Shown one piece after another: positions 9,449-19,147 of a stretch of DNA of 56,349 bases (its first letter is position 1; each line of letters begins with the position of its first letter). The notes below the pieces were generated by a model that was not told the origin of the DNA, did not search any database, and worked only from the letters and a program-made list of their open reading frames with translations. The stretch is from Marinobacterium sp. (GTDB lineage Bacteria > Pseudomonadota > Gammaproteobacteria > Pseudomonadales > Balneatricaceae). The position numbers and the translations under genes are program-made. The DNA lies in NCBI GenBank assembly GCA_025800125.1, contig JAOXSF010000076.1, positions 1-56,349 on the forward strand, written 5' to 3'.

Positions 9449-12400
9449 GCAAGGATGCGACCGCTGAAATCAACTTTCAGAACGATATAATCAGCCAGCT
9501 ACAGCGCAACGGCTGGCGGCTGGGCCGTGGCGAGGGCTACGACCGGGAAAATGCCCTGTACACCCGGGATGTGCTGGATTTTGTCCAGCAGACCCAGCCG
9601 AAAGAGTGGGCCAAATTCTGCAAACTGTTTCCCCATGACTCCGAACAGCACTTTATCGCGCACCTGGTGGCCCAGCTGAAAAAAGCTGACCCCAACGCCA
9701 TCGACAGAGAGCTGCGCAGCTTTGGCACCCTAGGCGTATTGCGCCACGGCCTGAAAATTCGCAATGCCCGTTTTTCGCTGTGCCAGTTTATGCCAGAATA
9801 CACCCTCAACCCCGACACATTGGCGCGCTATAAAGCCAACCGCTGCCGCGTGGTGCCCGAGCTGGTGTACAGCCCCTATGCGGCGGTACCCCCATCCCAA
9901 CCTTCCTCCGAGGGGGAAGGCGTTGCCCATCTGACTGAAACCGGTAACAAGGCCCCAGAGAAAAAAGCAAAAAGGTGGCGTATTGATCTGGTGCTGTTTA
10001 TCAACGGCTTGCCGGTGGCCACGCTGGAGCTGAAATCAGAATTCAAACAGTCGGTAGACCGCGCCATTCGCCAGTACAAAACTACCCGGCTGGCTAAAGA
10101 CCCGGAAACCGGCAAACCGGAACCACTGCTCACCTTTAAACGCGGCGCGCTGGTGCATTTCGCCGTCAGCCAGTATGAGGTGTATATGGCCACCCGGCTG
10201 GCAGGCAGTGATACCTACTTTCTACCGTTTAACCGGGGCACCAAAGAGGGCGGTGCCGGTAACGATATACCCGCTGATGAAAACCGCTACGCCACCGATT
10301 ACCTGTGGAATAAGGTGCTCAGGCCCGACAATCTGCTGAATATTATTGCCCGTTTTGTCCATTTGCAGATTGAAGAGAAAGAACACGCCGACGGACGCAA
10401 ATATAAAAAAGAGGTGCTGATCTTCCCCCGTTATCACCAGTGGGATGTGGTGAATAAACTGATCAGCGCCGCCCGTAGCGAGGGCACCGGCAATAAATAC
10501 CTGGTGCAGCACAGTGCTGGTTCTGGCAAGTCCAACTCCATCGCCTGGACGGCGCATCAGTTATCGACGCTGTACGATAACGACGGCAATAAGCAGTTTC
10601 ATTCAGTGATTGTGGTAACCGACAGAACCGTGCTGGATGATCAGCTACAGGACACCATCTACCAGTTTGAACACGCCGATGGTGTGGTCGGGCGTATCAA
10701 CCGCAAGGAAGGGGAGGGTTCCAAGTCTGAAAAGCTGGCCCGGGCGCTGGAAGAGGCGCAGCCCATTATTATCGTCACCATTCAGACCTTCCCCCATGTG
10801 CTGGCGACGATTGAAAACAGCACCAGCCTGAAACAACGCCGTTACGCGGTGATCGCCGACGAAGCGCACTCATCACAGACGGGCTCTACCGCGCGCCAGT
10901 TAAAAGAGGTGCTGATGGTGGAGGGCTCGGAAGCTGAAAACAGCGTGGGCGATAAAGGCCAGCCCACTGAGGAGGCAGGGTTAAGCGCGCAGGATATGCT
11001 GGACGCCACCATTGCCGCCACCCTTGCGGTAAGAAAAGGCAGCGGCAACCTGAATTACTACGCCTTTACCGCTACCCCCAAGGCCAAAACGCTGGAACTG
11101 TTTGGTCGCTTGCCCAGGCCGGATGAACCCGCTTCAGCGCAGAACCTGCCGCAAGCGTTTCATGTTTACACCATGCGCCAGGCGATTGAGGAAGGCTTTA
11201 TTCTTGATGTGCTGAAAAACTACACCAATTATCAGGTGGCCTATAAATTAGCCCAGCAGATCGGCACTGCTGACGTTGAGGTAGACAGCAAAAAAGCCAA
11301 AGTGAAGCTGGGCCAGTGGGTGCGGCTGCATGAGTACAATATCGCCCAGAAAGTGAAGGTGATTGTTGACCATTTCCGGCAGCACATCATGCACCTGCTG
11401 GACGGCCAGGCCAAGGCGATGGTGGTTACCAGCTCCCGTAAGGAAGCGGTGCGCTATAAGCTGGCATTTGACAAATACCTGGCTGAAGCCGCCCAGAAAG
11501 GACAAAGCACTGTTGCGGTGATGGTGGCGTTCTCGGGCGAGGTGGAGTTCAACCCGCACGACCCGGACAGCACCGCGCTGCTGGAGCAGACCTTCACCGA
11601 AAAAAGCATGAACCCGGGCCTGAAAGGGCGGGATATGCGTAAGGCCTTCAATACGGATGATTACCAGATCATGCTGGTGGCCAACAAGTTCCAGACCGGC
11701 TTTGACCAGCCCAAACTCTGCGCCATGTATGTAGACAAGCCACTGGGCGGTGTCGAGTGTGTGCAGACCCTGTCCCGGCTGAACCGTACCTATCCGGGCA
11801 AGGAGGCGTGTGGCACCTTTGTGCTGGATTTCTACAACAAATCGGAAGAGATTCTGGCGGCTTTCCAGCCCTATTATCAGACCGCTGAACTGCTGGATGT
11901 GACCGACCCCGACAAGATTTTTGATCTGCATGAAAAGCTGCGGGCCAGCGGTATTTTTGTCTGGCATGAAGTGGAACGCTTCTGCGAAGCCTTCCTTGGC
12001 AAGCGTAAAAGTAATGCTGCCATCAGCAATATCGTAAAGCCCGCAGTAGAGCGCTGGCAGAAAAGCTATGCCAACGCGATTGATGCGTATTCGAAGGCCC
12101 GGGAGATGTTTGAGCGTACCCGCAAGACCGGCGATGCCGTGTTGATCGCCAATGCTGAGAACGGTCTCAAAGCGTGCAAGCAGGAAAAAGACCGGTTGGA
12201 AATCTTCAAAAAAGATCTGGGCAGTTTTACCCGCTTCTACGAATTTATGTCGCAGATTGTTGATTATGATGACCCGGATCTGGAAAAACTCAGCCTTTAC
12301 GCCCGCTACCTGCGGCCACTGCTGCGCGAACGGGTAATTGAAGAAGACGATATTGATCTGGATAACGTGGTGATGAGCCACTATCGCCTGTCAAAAATCA

Positions 12401-12798
12401 GAGAACAGCATATCAAATTGCAGGAAGGCACCGGCGATTACAAACTGGAGCCCTCCGGCGAGGTTGGCACCGCTAAAGCCAAAGACAAGAAAGAGGAATT
12501 TCTGTCGCAGATTGTGGCGCGCCTGAATGAGATGTTTATTACGGATGAACTCAGTGATGGCGACCTGATCAACTATGCCTTCACCGTGCGGGATAAACTC
12601 GCTGAGAACAACACGGTGATGAGACAGATTGAAAACAACACGGCTGAGCAAGCGTTGCTGGGTGACTTCCTCCAGGCTATTGACCACGCGGTGATGGACA
12701 GCAGTGCTGCGCATCAGGAGATGATGATGCAGTATCTGTCCAGCCCTGAACTGGCACGGGGCTTTGCCCGTGTGGTGTTTGATATGTTGAAGCGTTAG
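9445..12798 (+). CDS. hsdR: Type I restriction enzyme, motor/endonuclease subunit HsdR
   Basis: The 1117-residue protein is of normal HsdR length. The N-terminal PD-(D/E)XK nuclease shows Asp181 (RIDLVLF) and the Glu195-x-Lys197 pair of LELK. The translocase has Walker A GSGKS (Lys362) and the DEAH box at 472-475; further helicase motifs include TATPK and the QTGFDQP region. The C-terminal helical part should contact HsdM. All catalytic residues I can check are present, so restriction looks intact. An unusual low-complexity segment near residues 150-178 (PPSQPSSEGEG) is encoded by a palindromic sequence and seems inserted between conserved blocks. Four-base overlap with hsdS shows translational coupling. 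Confidence 0.95.
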   Translation: MSKDATAEINFQNDIISQLQRNGWRLGRGEGYDRENALYTRDVLDFVQQTQPKEWAKFCKLFPHDSEQHFIAHLVAQLKKADPNAIDRELRSFGTLGVLRHGLKIRNARFSLCQFMPEYTLNPDTLARYKANRCRVVPELVYSPYAAVPPSQPSSEGEGVAHLTETGNKAPEKKAKRWRIDLVLFINGLPVATLELKSEFKQSVDRAIRQYKTTRLAKDPETGKPEPLLTFKRGALVHFAVSQYEVYMATRLAGSDTYFLPFNRGTKEGGAGNDIPADENRYATDYLWNKVLRPDNLLNIIARFVHLQIEEKEHADGRKYKKEVLIFPRYHQWDVVNKLISAARSEGTGNKYLVQHSAGSGKSNSIAWTAHQLSTLYDNDGNKQFHSVIVVTDRTVLDDQLQDTIYQFEHADGVVGRINRKEGEGSKSEKLARALEEAQPIIIVTIQTFPHVLATIENSTSLKQRRYAVIADEAHSSQTGSTARQLKEVLMVEGSEAENSVGDKGQPTEEAGLSAQDMLDATIAATLAVRKGSGNLNYYAFTATPKAKTLELFGRLPRPDEPASAQNLPQAFHVYTMRQAIEEGFILDVLKNYTNYQVAYKLAQQIGTADVEVDSKKAKVKLGQWVRLHEYNIAQKVKVIVDHFRQHIMHLLDGQAKAMVVTSSRKEAVRYKLAFDKYLAEAAQKGQSTVAVMVAFSGEVEFNPHDPDSTALLEQTFTEKSMNPGLKGRDMRKAFNTDDYQIMLVANKFQTGFDQPKLCAMYVDKPLGGVECVQTLSRLNRTYPGKEACGTFVLDFYNKSEEILAAFQPYYQTAELLDVTDPDKIFDLHEKLRASGIFVWHEVERFCEAFLGKRKSNAAISNIVKPAVERWQKSYANAIDAYSKAREMFERTRKTGDAVLIANAENGLKACKQEKDRLEIFKKDLGSFTRFYEFMSQIVDYDDPDLEKLSLYARYLRPLLRERVIEEDDIDLDNVVMSHYRLSKIREQHIKLQEGTGDYKLEPSGEVGTAKAKDKKEEFLSQIVARLNEMFITDELSDGDLINYAFTVRDKLAENNTVMRQIENNTAEQALLGDFLQAIDHAVMDSSAAHQEMMMQYLSSPELARGFARVVFDMLKR
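9889..9927. repeat. Palindromic insert-like sequence inside hsdR
   Basis: CCTTCCTCCGAGGGGGAAGG (9901-9920) folds as a stem of about 9 bp with one G-T pair. It is flanked by CCCCATCCCAA on the left and CGTTGCCC on the right. It resembles small intergenic palindromic elements of gammaproteobacteria but is translated here as PPSQPSSEGEGVA. Confidence 0.5.
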
Positions 12799-12826
12799 TG
12801 GTTGAGGCGGTTAATAACGACCTGCG

Positions 12827-12860
12827 GTGCTGGCTGCAAAACCGGGCCAGCACACTTTGT
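12827..12860 (+). terminator. Possible terminator between hsdR and the PD-(D/E)XK gene
   Basis: GTGCTGGC (12827-12834) pairs perfectly with GCCAGCAC (12846-12853) and is followed by ACTTTGT. The T-run is weak, so read-through into the next gene is likely. Confidence 0.4.
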
Positions 12861-12884
12861 ACCGGTTAAGGATAAAAATTATAT

Positions 12885-14060
12885 ATGTTTGCCACGCCGT
12901 TTTTATTTGGTGCTGATGGTGAAGTGACCACGCTGGAACCTGTGCGCTTTGCCGCAGGGTTTACGGAAGACTGGTTGCAGAGTCGATTGTATGAATGCCC
13001 GGCAGCGCTACCGTTCGGGGAGATTGACTCTGGTTATCGCCGTGTTTGTGCGCTCTGCCGGGAGCTTAATACCGGGGCCGGGCCGGTTGACCTTGTTTAT
13101 GTCACCCCGGAGGGGCGGCTGGTGATTGTGGAAACCAAACTCTGGCGCAACCCGGAGGCGCGGCGCAAGGTCATTGGTCAGATTCTGGACTATGCCAAAG
13201 AGTTGATTCGCTGGTCTTACGCTGATTTGCAGCGTGAAGTGACGAAACGTACCGGTATTAAAGGCAATAGCCCCTATGCGCTGGTACAGCAGACTTTCCC
13301 TGATACCGAGGAAGCCGCATTTGTTGATGGCGTAAGTGCCTCGCTGGCCAGAGGCGACTTTATGCTGGTTATTGCCGGTGACGGCATCCACCACGGCGCT
13401 AAAGGCATCGTCGACTTTTTGCAGTATACAGCGCACATGCGTTTTATTCTGGCGATGGTTGAAGTGGGTGTTTATAAATACCCACAGTCCGAAGACTATT
13501 TTATTCAGCCACGTGTACTGGCAAAAACGCAGCTGATAGAACGGGCTGTAGCCGTGCCGGAATTATTAGCACCATCCAGCGCTATGCCCATTCAGCGCGA
13601 ACCAGAGCGCGAACCAGAAAAAGCCCGCTGGCAGCAGGATTATCAGCAGTTCTGGCAGAGCTTTCTGGAACAGTTAACCCTTGATGACCCCGAACAACCA
13701 CTGCCCGAGGCTGCAACGGTGGGCAATATAGCGTTATCGCTCCCCCCTTCTGGCTGGACCGCCTGGATTACCCTGTACTTTGAAAAAGCTTCCCGCTCAT
13801 GTGGTTGCTTTGTCCGCCTGCGCAACTCTGAACAGGGTAATGCACTGTATGAAGCGCTACAGAGAATGCGTGAAGAGATCGACAGTGAACTGCCATTTGC
13901 CGTGAGCTGGAGCGATGATCGAAAAGTAAAACGCTCTATGGTGATCGGTGAACAATGGCCCGGCTTTGACCAGCCCGAAGTGGTCGAGTTTATGGCCGAC
14001 ACAGCTAACGCACTGGTAAACGCATTCCGACCACGATTACGCCAGCTGATAGACGATTGA
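12885..14060 (+). CDS. PD-(D/E)XK nuclease-like protein next to the type I system
   Basis: The 391-residue protein contains PVDLVYVTPEGRLVIVETK, in which Asp69 and Glu83-x-Lys85 form a canonical D-(x13)-E-x-K nuclease signature; a helix with conserved Gln (KVIGQILDYAKEL) follows. This is the pattern of DUF91/NucS-like and Mrr-like restriction-fold proteins. The C-terminal half (after about 240) looks like a separate domain of unknown role, with a polar linker between (residues 230-245, rich in P, E and R). It lies 86 bases behind hsdR on the same strand and so may belong to the same defence locus. I do not know a named family. Alternatives are a DNA-repair or nucleic-acid binding role without cleavage. 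Confidence 0.75.
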   Translation: MFATPFLFGADGEVTTLEPVRFAAGFTEDWLQSRLYECPAALPFGEIDSGYRRVCALCRELNTGAGPVDLVYVTPEGRLVIVETKLWRNPEARRKVIGQILDYAKELIRWSYADLQREVTKRTGIKGNSPYALVQQTFPDTEEAAFVDGVSASLARGDFMLVIAGDGIHHGAKGIVDFLQYTAHMRFILAMVEVGVYKYPQSEDYFIQPRVLAKTQLIERAVAVPELLAPSSAMPIQREPEREPEKARWQQDYQQFWQSFLEQLTLDDPEQPLPEAATVGNIALSLPPSGWTAWITLYFEKASRSCGCFVRLRNSEQGNALYEALQRMREEIDSELPFAVSWSDDRKVKRSMVIGEQWPGFDQPEVVEFMADTANALVNAFRPRLRQLIDD

Positions 14061-14209
14061 AATTACCAGCTTTTGCGGCGGTCTGCTGTATCGTTGCAAT
14101 ATGTTGGAGTAATCCGATTAGTGCTGGGCTGGTTTTGGTGGGATACAATACCCGGTAAGTATGAAGAGAGCTGAAGAGTACCGGCCATAGACTGGACGGG
14201 AAAGGGTCT

Positions 14210-14228
14210 CGAAAAACCGAAGTTCTCG
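14210..14228 (-). terminator. Weak candidate terminator behind the tRNA
   Basis: On the minus strand CGAGAAC-TTCG-GTTTTTCG forms a short stem with one bulge around a stable CTTCGG tetraloop, 18 bases beyond the tRNA. The T-run is inside the stem, so this is only suggestive. Confidence 0.3.
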
Positions 14229-14245
14229 TAACGCCTTGAAAAGAA

Positions 14246-14322
14246 TGGTGGGCCTTCCGGGACTCGAACCCAGGACCTGCCGATTATGAGTCGGATGCTC
14301 TAACCAACTGAGCTAAAGGCCC
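14246..14322 (-). tRNA. tRNA-Ile2 (anticodon CAT, to be lysidine modified)
   Basis: The minus strand folds as a complete 77-base cloverleaf with encoded CCA. It has a 7-bp acceptor stem (GGGCCTT with AAGGCCC), D arm GCTC/GAGC, anticodon loop CTCATAA and a T arm with TTCGAGT. The anticodon CAT fits elongator Met or Ile2. The acceptor pairs C4-G69 and C5-G68, known TilS recognition elements in Escherichia coli Ile2, favour Ile2. The top pair of the anticodon stem (27-43) is mismatched. It lies behind rpoD on the same strand. Confidence 0.8.
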
Positions 14323-14474
14323 TCACCGAGGAATTGCTGTCTGTTGTGTTTACACTGGCGTGTAAGAGCGGTTAACAGCGAACGGCAGCCATAATACCTG
14401 TAATGATATATGGCTGCAACTGTTTGATATAAAAGAATTTCTCTCTATATCAATCTGAATTGAAATGCCAGTGC

Positions 14475-16319
14475 TTACTCGTCGAGGAAGCTACGCAGGT
14501 GGTCAGAACGGCTAGGGTGGCGCAGTTTGCGCAACGCTTTAGCTTCAATCTGACGGATACGTTCACGGGTAACGTCAAACTGTTTACCGACCTCTTCCAG
14601 AGTGTGGTCAGTGTTCATGTCGATACCAAAACGCATGCGCAGTACTTTTGCTTCACGGGCGGTCAGGCCTGCCAGTACTTCGCGAGTGGCTTCACACAGG
14701 CCTTCGCCAGTTGCGGAGTCCACCGGTGAAGACAGAGTGGTGTCTTCAATGAAATCACCCAGGCTGGAGTCTTCATCGTCACCGATAGGTGTTTCCATGG
14801 AGATCGGCTCTTTGGCGATCTTCAGGACTTTACGAATCTTGTCTTCCGGCATATCCATGCGCTCAGCCAGCTCTTCCGGGGTAGCTTCACGGCCCATCTC
14901 CTGTAGCATCTGACGGGAGATACGGTTCAGCTTGTTGATCGTTTCGATCATGTGAACTGGAATACGGATAGTACGAGCCTGATCGGCAATAGAGCGGGTA
15001 ATCGCCTGACGAATCCACCATGTTGCGTACGTGGAGAATTTGTAACCACGGCGGTATTCAAACTTGTCTACCGCTTTCATCAGGCCAATATTGCCCTCCT
15101 GAATCAGATCCAGGAATTGCAGGCCACGGTTGGTGTACTTCTTGGCGATGGAGATAACCAGACGCAGGTTGGCCTCGACCATCTCTTTCTTGGCGCGGCG
15201 GGCACGGGCCTCGCCAATCGACATGCGGCGGTTAACTTCTTTGATTTCAGACAGCGTGATGCCAGCTTCATCTTCCAGTGCCAGCAGGCGGCGCTGTGCG
15301 CGTTGCAGGTCTGGCAGAGAGGCGCTCATGGCACCGGCGTAGCTTTCGCCTTTATCAATCTGCTGCTGGAACCAGTTTTTGTCTGTTTCGTTACCCGGGA
15401 AAATCTGAATGAACGTCTTACGTGGCATGCCGCAACGCTGTGTGCACACACGCATGATGTTACGTTCCTGGGTGCGGATACGAGTGATGTAGTCACGGAT
15501 GTTCTCAACCAGCTCGTCGTAATAGCGCGGCGTCAGTTTGATCGGTGCAAAGGCTTCGGCCATCTCTGCCAGTGCGGTTTCCACCTGTTTGCTTTCACGA
15601 CCATAGCTGTCAATTGCTGCGTTAAGCGCATCGCGGCATTCTCTCAGGCGACCGAAGCGACGTGCTGCTTCTTCAGGGTCTGGGCCACGCTCTTTCTCAT
15701 CAGAGTCGTCATCGTCGTCGCCGTTGTCATCATCAACGTCAGCGTCGTCAACATCGTTTGCCGCGGCGGCTACCGGAGTCGGGCTGTTGGCAACCACATC
15801 GTCGTCAGGATCAATGTAGCCACTGAAAATATCGCTCAGGCGGCCTTCTTCCTGCAATGTCAGGTCATAGGCTTCCAGTACATAGTCGATGCTGCGTGGG
15901 AAGTAGGCAACCGCAGACATCACTTCACGGATGCCTTCTTCGATGCGCTTGGCAATGCTGATCTCGCCTTCGCGGGTCAGCAGTTCTACTGTGCCCATTT
16001 CACGCATGTACATGCGCACAGGGTCAGTGGTGCGGCCAGCGTCAGACTCTACTGCGGCCAGCGCGGCAACGGCTTCTTCGTCCGGGCTGTCGCTGCTGGA
16101 GTCACCTTCGGTCATCAACAGGGTTTCTGTGTCAGGCGCTACTTCGCTGACAGGAATCCCCATGTCATTGATCATGCGGATAATATCTTCGACCTGATCT
16201 GGATCTGCGATATCTTCTGGCAGGTGATCATTTACTTCGGCGTAGGTCAGGTAACCCTGCTCCTTGCCACGGGCGATCAGTTCTTTGAGACGTGATTGCT
16301 GCTGAGAAGTGTCGGACAT
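14475..16319 (-). CDS. rpoD: RNA polymerase primary sigma factor RpoD (sigma70)
   Basis: This 614-residue protein is full length. Region 1.1 is at the N-terminus, region 1.2 around [16 protein letters not shown] (about 98-113), and the non-conserved region contains an unusually acidic stretch of Asp residues near 190-210. Region 2 is read from [18 protein letters not shown] and [17 protein letters not shown], region 3 follows, and region 4.2 shows [27 protein letters not shown] for -35 recognition. It directs most housekeeping transcription. It is last in the rpsU-yqeY-dnaG-rpoD series, separated from dnaG by about 180 bases in which a separate promoter may lie. The tRNA-Ile2 gene follows. 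Confidence 0.97.
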   Translation of the reverse strand: MSDTSQQQSRLKELIARGKEQGYLTYAEVNDHLPEDIADPDQVEDIIRMINDMGIPVSEVAPDTETLLMTEGDSSSDSPDEEAVAALAAVESDAGRTTDPVRMYMREMGTVELLTREGEISIAKRIEEGIREVMSAVAYFPRSIDYVLEAYDLTLQEEGRLSDIFSGYIDPDDDVVANSPTPVAAAANDVDDADVDDDNGDDDDDSDEKERGPDPEEAARRFGRLRECRDALNAAIDSYGRESKQVETALAEMAEAFAPIKLTPRYYDELVENIRDYITRIRTQERNIMRVCTQRCGMPRKTFIQIFPGNETDKNWFQQQIDKGESYAGAMSASLPDLQRAQRRLLALEDEAGITLSEIKEVNRRMSIGEARARRAKKEMVEANLRLVISIAKKYTNRGLQFLDLIQEGNIGLMKAVDKFEYRRGYKFSTYATWWIRQAITRSIADQARTIRIPVHMIETINKLNRISRQMLQEMGREATPEELAERMDMPEDKIRKVLKIAKEPISMETPIGDDEDSSLGDFIEDTTLSSPVDSATGEGLCEATREVLAGLTAREAKVLRMRFGIDMNTDHTLEEVGKQFDVTRERIRQIEAKALRKLRHPSRSDHLRSFLDE

Positions 16320-16500
16320 AGGACCCTAACTTGATGAAAATACGGATGGATGACAGAAACGAGCACGGTATTATACCGGCAAGGTTGTACTGATGCTATA
16401 TGGTAGAAGGCAAGATTTTGTCTGCTGTTTCAAAATAGACCAGTCCGGTCGGTTTTGCCTGTTGTCTTGTGTGAGCTTTGCGGTTTGTATGATGGCATTT

Positions 16501-18564
16501 TCAGCCGCTTTTAAGGCGTAGCAGCAAGCTGTTCAGTTCCAGTTTATCTTCGCGGGTCGCGGTGCGGCTGGCCATTTTGCCTTTTAATACTTCTATACGT
16601 TGCTGAGTCAGTTTCTGATCCAGTTTTTGCAGGCCATCTTTCAGGCTTTGTTCAGCGCTAGCGGCGTCTTCCAGTGGCGGTGTGCGGGTAATGGCGTTGA
16701 TGGTGTCGATCCAGTGGAAGCGATTGTCATCATCAGACCAGTCCAGCAGCATCATGCTCAGCGATGCGCCCGGATTATCCTTGAGATAGCGGCAGGTGGC
16801 GTAGAACAGATCAATGCCGGGCTCATCAAGAATCAGGAACTGATCAAGTGCCGGGACAATCTGTGCCAGTGCCGGGTAGTGCAGCAAAATCTCATTCAGC
16901 CTGTGTACCAGCTGGGTGCTGGGTTGCGGTGGTTGATGGCTGCGTTCGCGTTTTTCCCACTTGCCCCGTCGTTGCCAGCCATGGCTCATAGAGCGACTTT
17001 CATAACTGCCAAAGTGGTTGCCGCCGGTGTTTTTACGTACCGGGCTCAAACTCGAGTTTATGGTGTCAAATTCAGGCCCACGATGGTTGTGCTGGGGGAG
17101 GTGGTAGTTGTCCAGACTGTCGTAGTCGCTGTATGGGTCGTCTCCGCCCTGCGCTGGCGCTGGCGGTGATTGCCAGTCCGGTGGTGGCAGCTCGCGGCCA
17201 TAGTCAGAAGCGGGTGCCGGGGCGGGTTTTGCCGGTTCGGCCAGGTGTACCGGCTGGCTGAACTGCTGAATATCTTCAATTTGCTGTTCACTCAGGCCGG
17301 TCAGGTCACGTACCTGATTGCGCATCATCTGCTGTAACAGGCCTGGCTGCATACCATCAATCAGTGGCAGAGCTTCACGGCTGAAGCGGGCGCGGCCGTC
17401 CAGGTGGTCCAGATCTATATCTTTTTGCAGGATCTGGAAAAAAAAGCTGGATAGCGGGATGGCATCGCGCAAGCGCTGCTCGAACGCTTCTTTGCCTTCT
17501 TGACGCACCAGACTGTCCGGGTCTTCGCCTTCGGGCAGAAACAGAAAGCGTGCTTCTTTGCCGTCGGTGATTACCGGCAGGGTGGTTTCCAGTGCGCGAC
17601 TGGCGGCTTTGCGGCCCGCTGCATCGCCATCGAAACAGAACACTACTTCACTTACCATCTTGAACAGTCGTTCCAGGTGCTGGGCAGTGGTTGCGGTACC
17701 CAGGGTGGCGACGGCGCAGGTAATACCGTATTGTGCCAGCCCGATTACGTCCATATAGCCTTCAACAATGATCAGCTTGTCCAGTTTGCTATTGTATTGG
17801 CGGGCTTCATAGAGGCCATACAGCTCGCGGCTTTTATGGAAGGTGTCGGTTTCCGGTGAGTTCAGATATTTGGGTTTGGCATCGCCCAGTACGCGGCCGC
17901 CAAACGCAATCACTCGACCGCGTTGATCGCGGATAGGAAACATGATCCGTTCGCGGAAACGGTCATAGTAACTGTTGCGTTCTTCGTTGTGGATCAGCAT
18001 GCCAGCGCGTTCCAGCAGTTTGACCTGCTCTGTCTCTGTGCCGATGTGCTGCATCAGGTTATCCCAGCCGGGAGGTGCAAGGCCGATGCCGAACTGCTTT
18101 GCAATTTTACCGCTGAGGCCACGTTGTTGCAGATAGCCCACGGCGGGCTGGCGGGCAGGGTGCTGTTTCAGCTGTTCACAATAGAAGGTGCTGGCTTTTT
18201 CCAGCAGGCTGTAGATGTCTTTGACCTGGCGTTCGCGCTGTTGCTGGGCGGCAGAACGCTCTTCGCGCGGTACTTCCATACCGACCATTTTGGCCAGTTC
18301 TTCGACAGCTTCAGGGAAATCGAGGCGTTCGTAATCCATCAGGAAGCTGAGTGCGTTGCCACCGGCGCCGCAACCAAAGCAGTAATAGAACTGCTTATCC
18401 TGATTGGCAGTGAAGGAAGGTGTCTTCTCTTTGTGGAAAGGGCATAACCCTGAGTAGTTCTTGCCGGTGCGCTTGAGTTTGTTTACTCGTCCATCAAGGA
18501 CATCGACGATATTTACCCGTGCGAGCAGGTCGTCAATAAAGCTTTGTGGAATGCGTCCGGCCAT
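16501..18564 (-). CDS. dnaG: DNA primase DnaG
   Basis: The 687-residue primase makes RNA primers at the replication fork. The N-terminal zinc-binding domain shows CPFHKEKTPSF and the CFGCGAGG pair near residues 40-67. The central RNA polymerase/TOPRIM domain includes IIVEGYMDVIGLAQ near residue 264 and the FDGDAAG metal site. The C-terminal domain that binds the DnaB helicase follows. A poorly conserved linker of about 90 residues, rich in Pro, Ser and Gln (around 430-540), joins the last two and makes the protein longer than the 581-residue Escherichia coli enzyme. It sits between yqeY and rpoD in the classical macromolecular synthesis operon. Confidence 0.97.
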   Translation of the reverse strand: MAGRIPQSFIDDLLARVNIVDVLDGRVNKLKRTGKNYSGLCPFHKEKTPSFTANQDKQFYYCFGCGAGGNALSFLMDYERLDFPEAVEELAKMVGMEVPREERSAAQQQRERQVKDIYSLLEKASTFYCEQLKQHPARQPAVGYLQQRGLSGKIAKQFGIGLAPPGWDNLMQHIGTETEQVKLLERAGMLIHNEERNSYYDRFRERIMFPIRDQRGRVIAFGGRVLGDAKPKYLNSPETDTFHKSRELYGLYEARQYNSKLDKLIIVEGYMDVIGLAQYGITCAVATLGTATTAQHLERLFKMVSEVVFCFDGDAAGRKAASRALETTLPVITDGKEARFLFLPEGEDPDSLVRQEGKEAFEQRLRDAIPLSSFFFQILQKDIDLDHLDGRARFSREALPLIDGMQPGLLQQMMRNQVRDLTGLSEQQIEDIQQFSQPVHLAEPAKPAPAPASDYGRELPPPDWQSPPAPAQGGDDPYSDYDSLDNYHLPQHNHRGPEFDTINSSLSPVRKNTGGNHFGSYESRSMSHGWQRRGKWEKRERSHQPPQPSTQLVHRLNEILLHYPALAQIVPALDQFLILDEPGIDLFYATCRYLKDNPGASLSMMLLDWSDDDNRFHWIDTINAITRTPPLEDAASAEQSLKDGLQKLDQKLTQQRIEVLKGKMASRTATREDKLELNSLLLRLKSG

Positions 18565-18597
18565 AGCTGTTCCGGTCTGGTGGGGAACAGCAAATTT

Positions 18598-19047
18598 TTA
18601 ACCTGTCAGCTGTTCTTTGACAAGTTTTGAGATAGCTCCCATATCGGCACGGCCTTGCGCCTGGGGCTTCACAATCCCCATCACTTTACCCATATCCTGC
18701 ATGGATTGGGCACCACTCTGGGCAATTGCGGCGCTGACCAGTTCAGTCAGTTCCTGTTCTGTTAGCGGCTGCGGCAGGAAAGTTTTAATCACCTCCAGCT
18801 CCCGTCGCTCAACGTCGGCCAAATCGACCCGACCCGCGTCATCAAATTGTGATATTGAGTCCCGGCGCTGCTTGGACATTTTGTCCAGAATAGCCAGCAC
18901 ACGTGCATCATCCAGCTCAATACGCTCGTCCACTTCGACGCGCTTCAGCTCGGCCAGGATCATTCGAATGGTGCCCAGGCGCTCTTTTTCTTTAGCGCGC
19001 ATGGCTGCTTTCATTTCATCAGTGATTTGCTGCTTCAATGTAGACAT
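18598..19047 (-). CDS. yqeY: GatB/YqeY domain protein
   Basis: The 149-residue protein is composed entirely of the YqeY domain, which resembles the tRNA-binding tail domain of amidotransferase subunit GatB. Charged helices dominate (MKAAMRAKEKERLGTIRMILAELKRVEVDE). The C-terminal helical bundle contains MGKVMGIVKPQAQGRADMGAIS, the most conserved segment. The exact role is not established; tRNA-related function is assumed from the domain. It lies between rpsU and dnaG, as in many gammaproteobacteria, and is probably cotranscribed with dnaG, 33 bases downstream. Confidence 0.93.
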   Translation of the reverse strand: MSTLKQQITDEMKAAMRAKEKERLGTIRMILAELKRVEVDERIELDDARVLAILDKMSKQRRDSISQFDDAGRVDLADVERRELEVIKTFLPQPLTEQELTELVSAAIAQSGAQSMQDMGKVMGIVKPQAQGRADMGAISKLVKEQLTG

Positions 19048-19114
19048 TCGATGACCCCGTCCCAGATGTGCTTAAGTGCTTATACCGGTACTAATTCTGT
19101 AAATCTTTTTACGC

Positions 19115-19138
19115 AAAATCCAGACAAAGGCCTGGATT
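19115..19138 (-). terminator. Internal terminator behind rpsU
   Basis: On the minus strand AATCCAG-GCCTTTGT-CTGGATT is followed by TTGCG, giving a 7-bp stem and a short T-run just beyond rpsU. A partial terminator at this place is known in the Escherichia coli rpsU-dnaG-rpoD operon, where it lowers dnaG relative to rpsU. Confidence 0.6.
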
Positions 19139-19147
19139 GAAAAGATC

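Noticed and set aside
11248-12381. A 377-codon open frame on the minus strand inside hsdR
   Set aside because: It is fully inside the well-supported hsdR, has no recognisable domain and no good start site; long antisense frames are expected from the codon bias of the sense gene.
14952-16295. A 447-codon open frame opposite rpoD
   Set aside because: The translation is an antisense shadow of a highly conserved gene, with no known motif.
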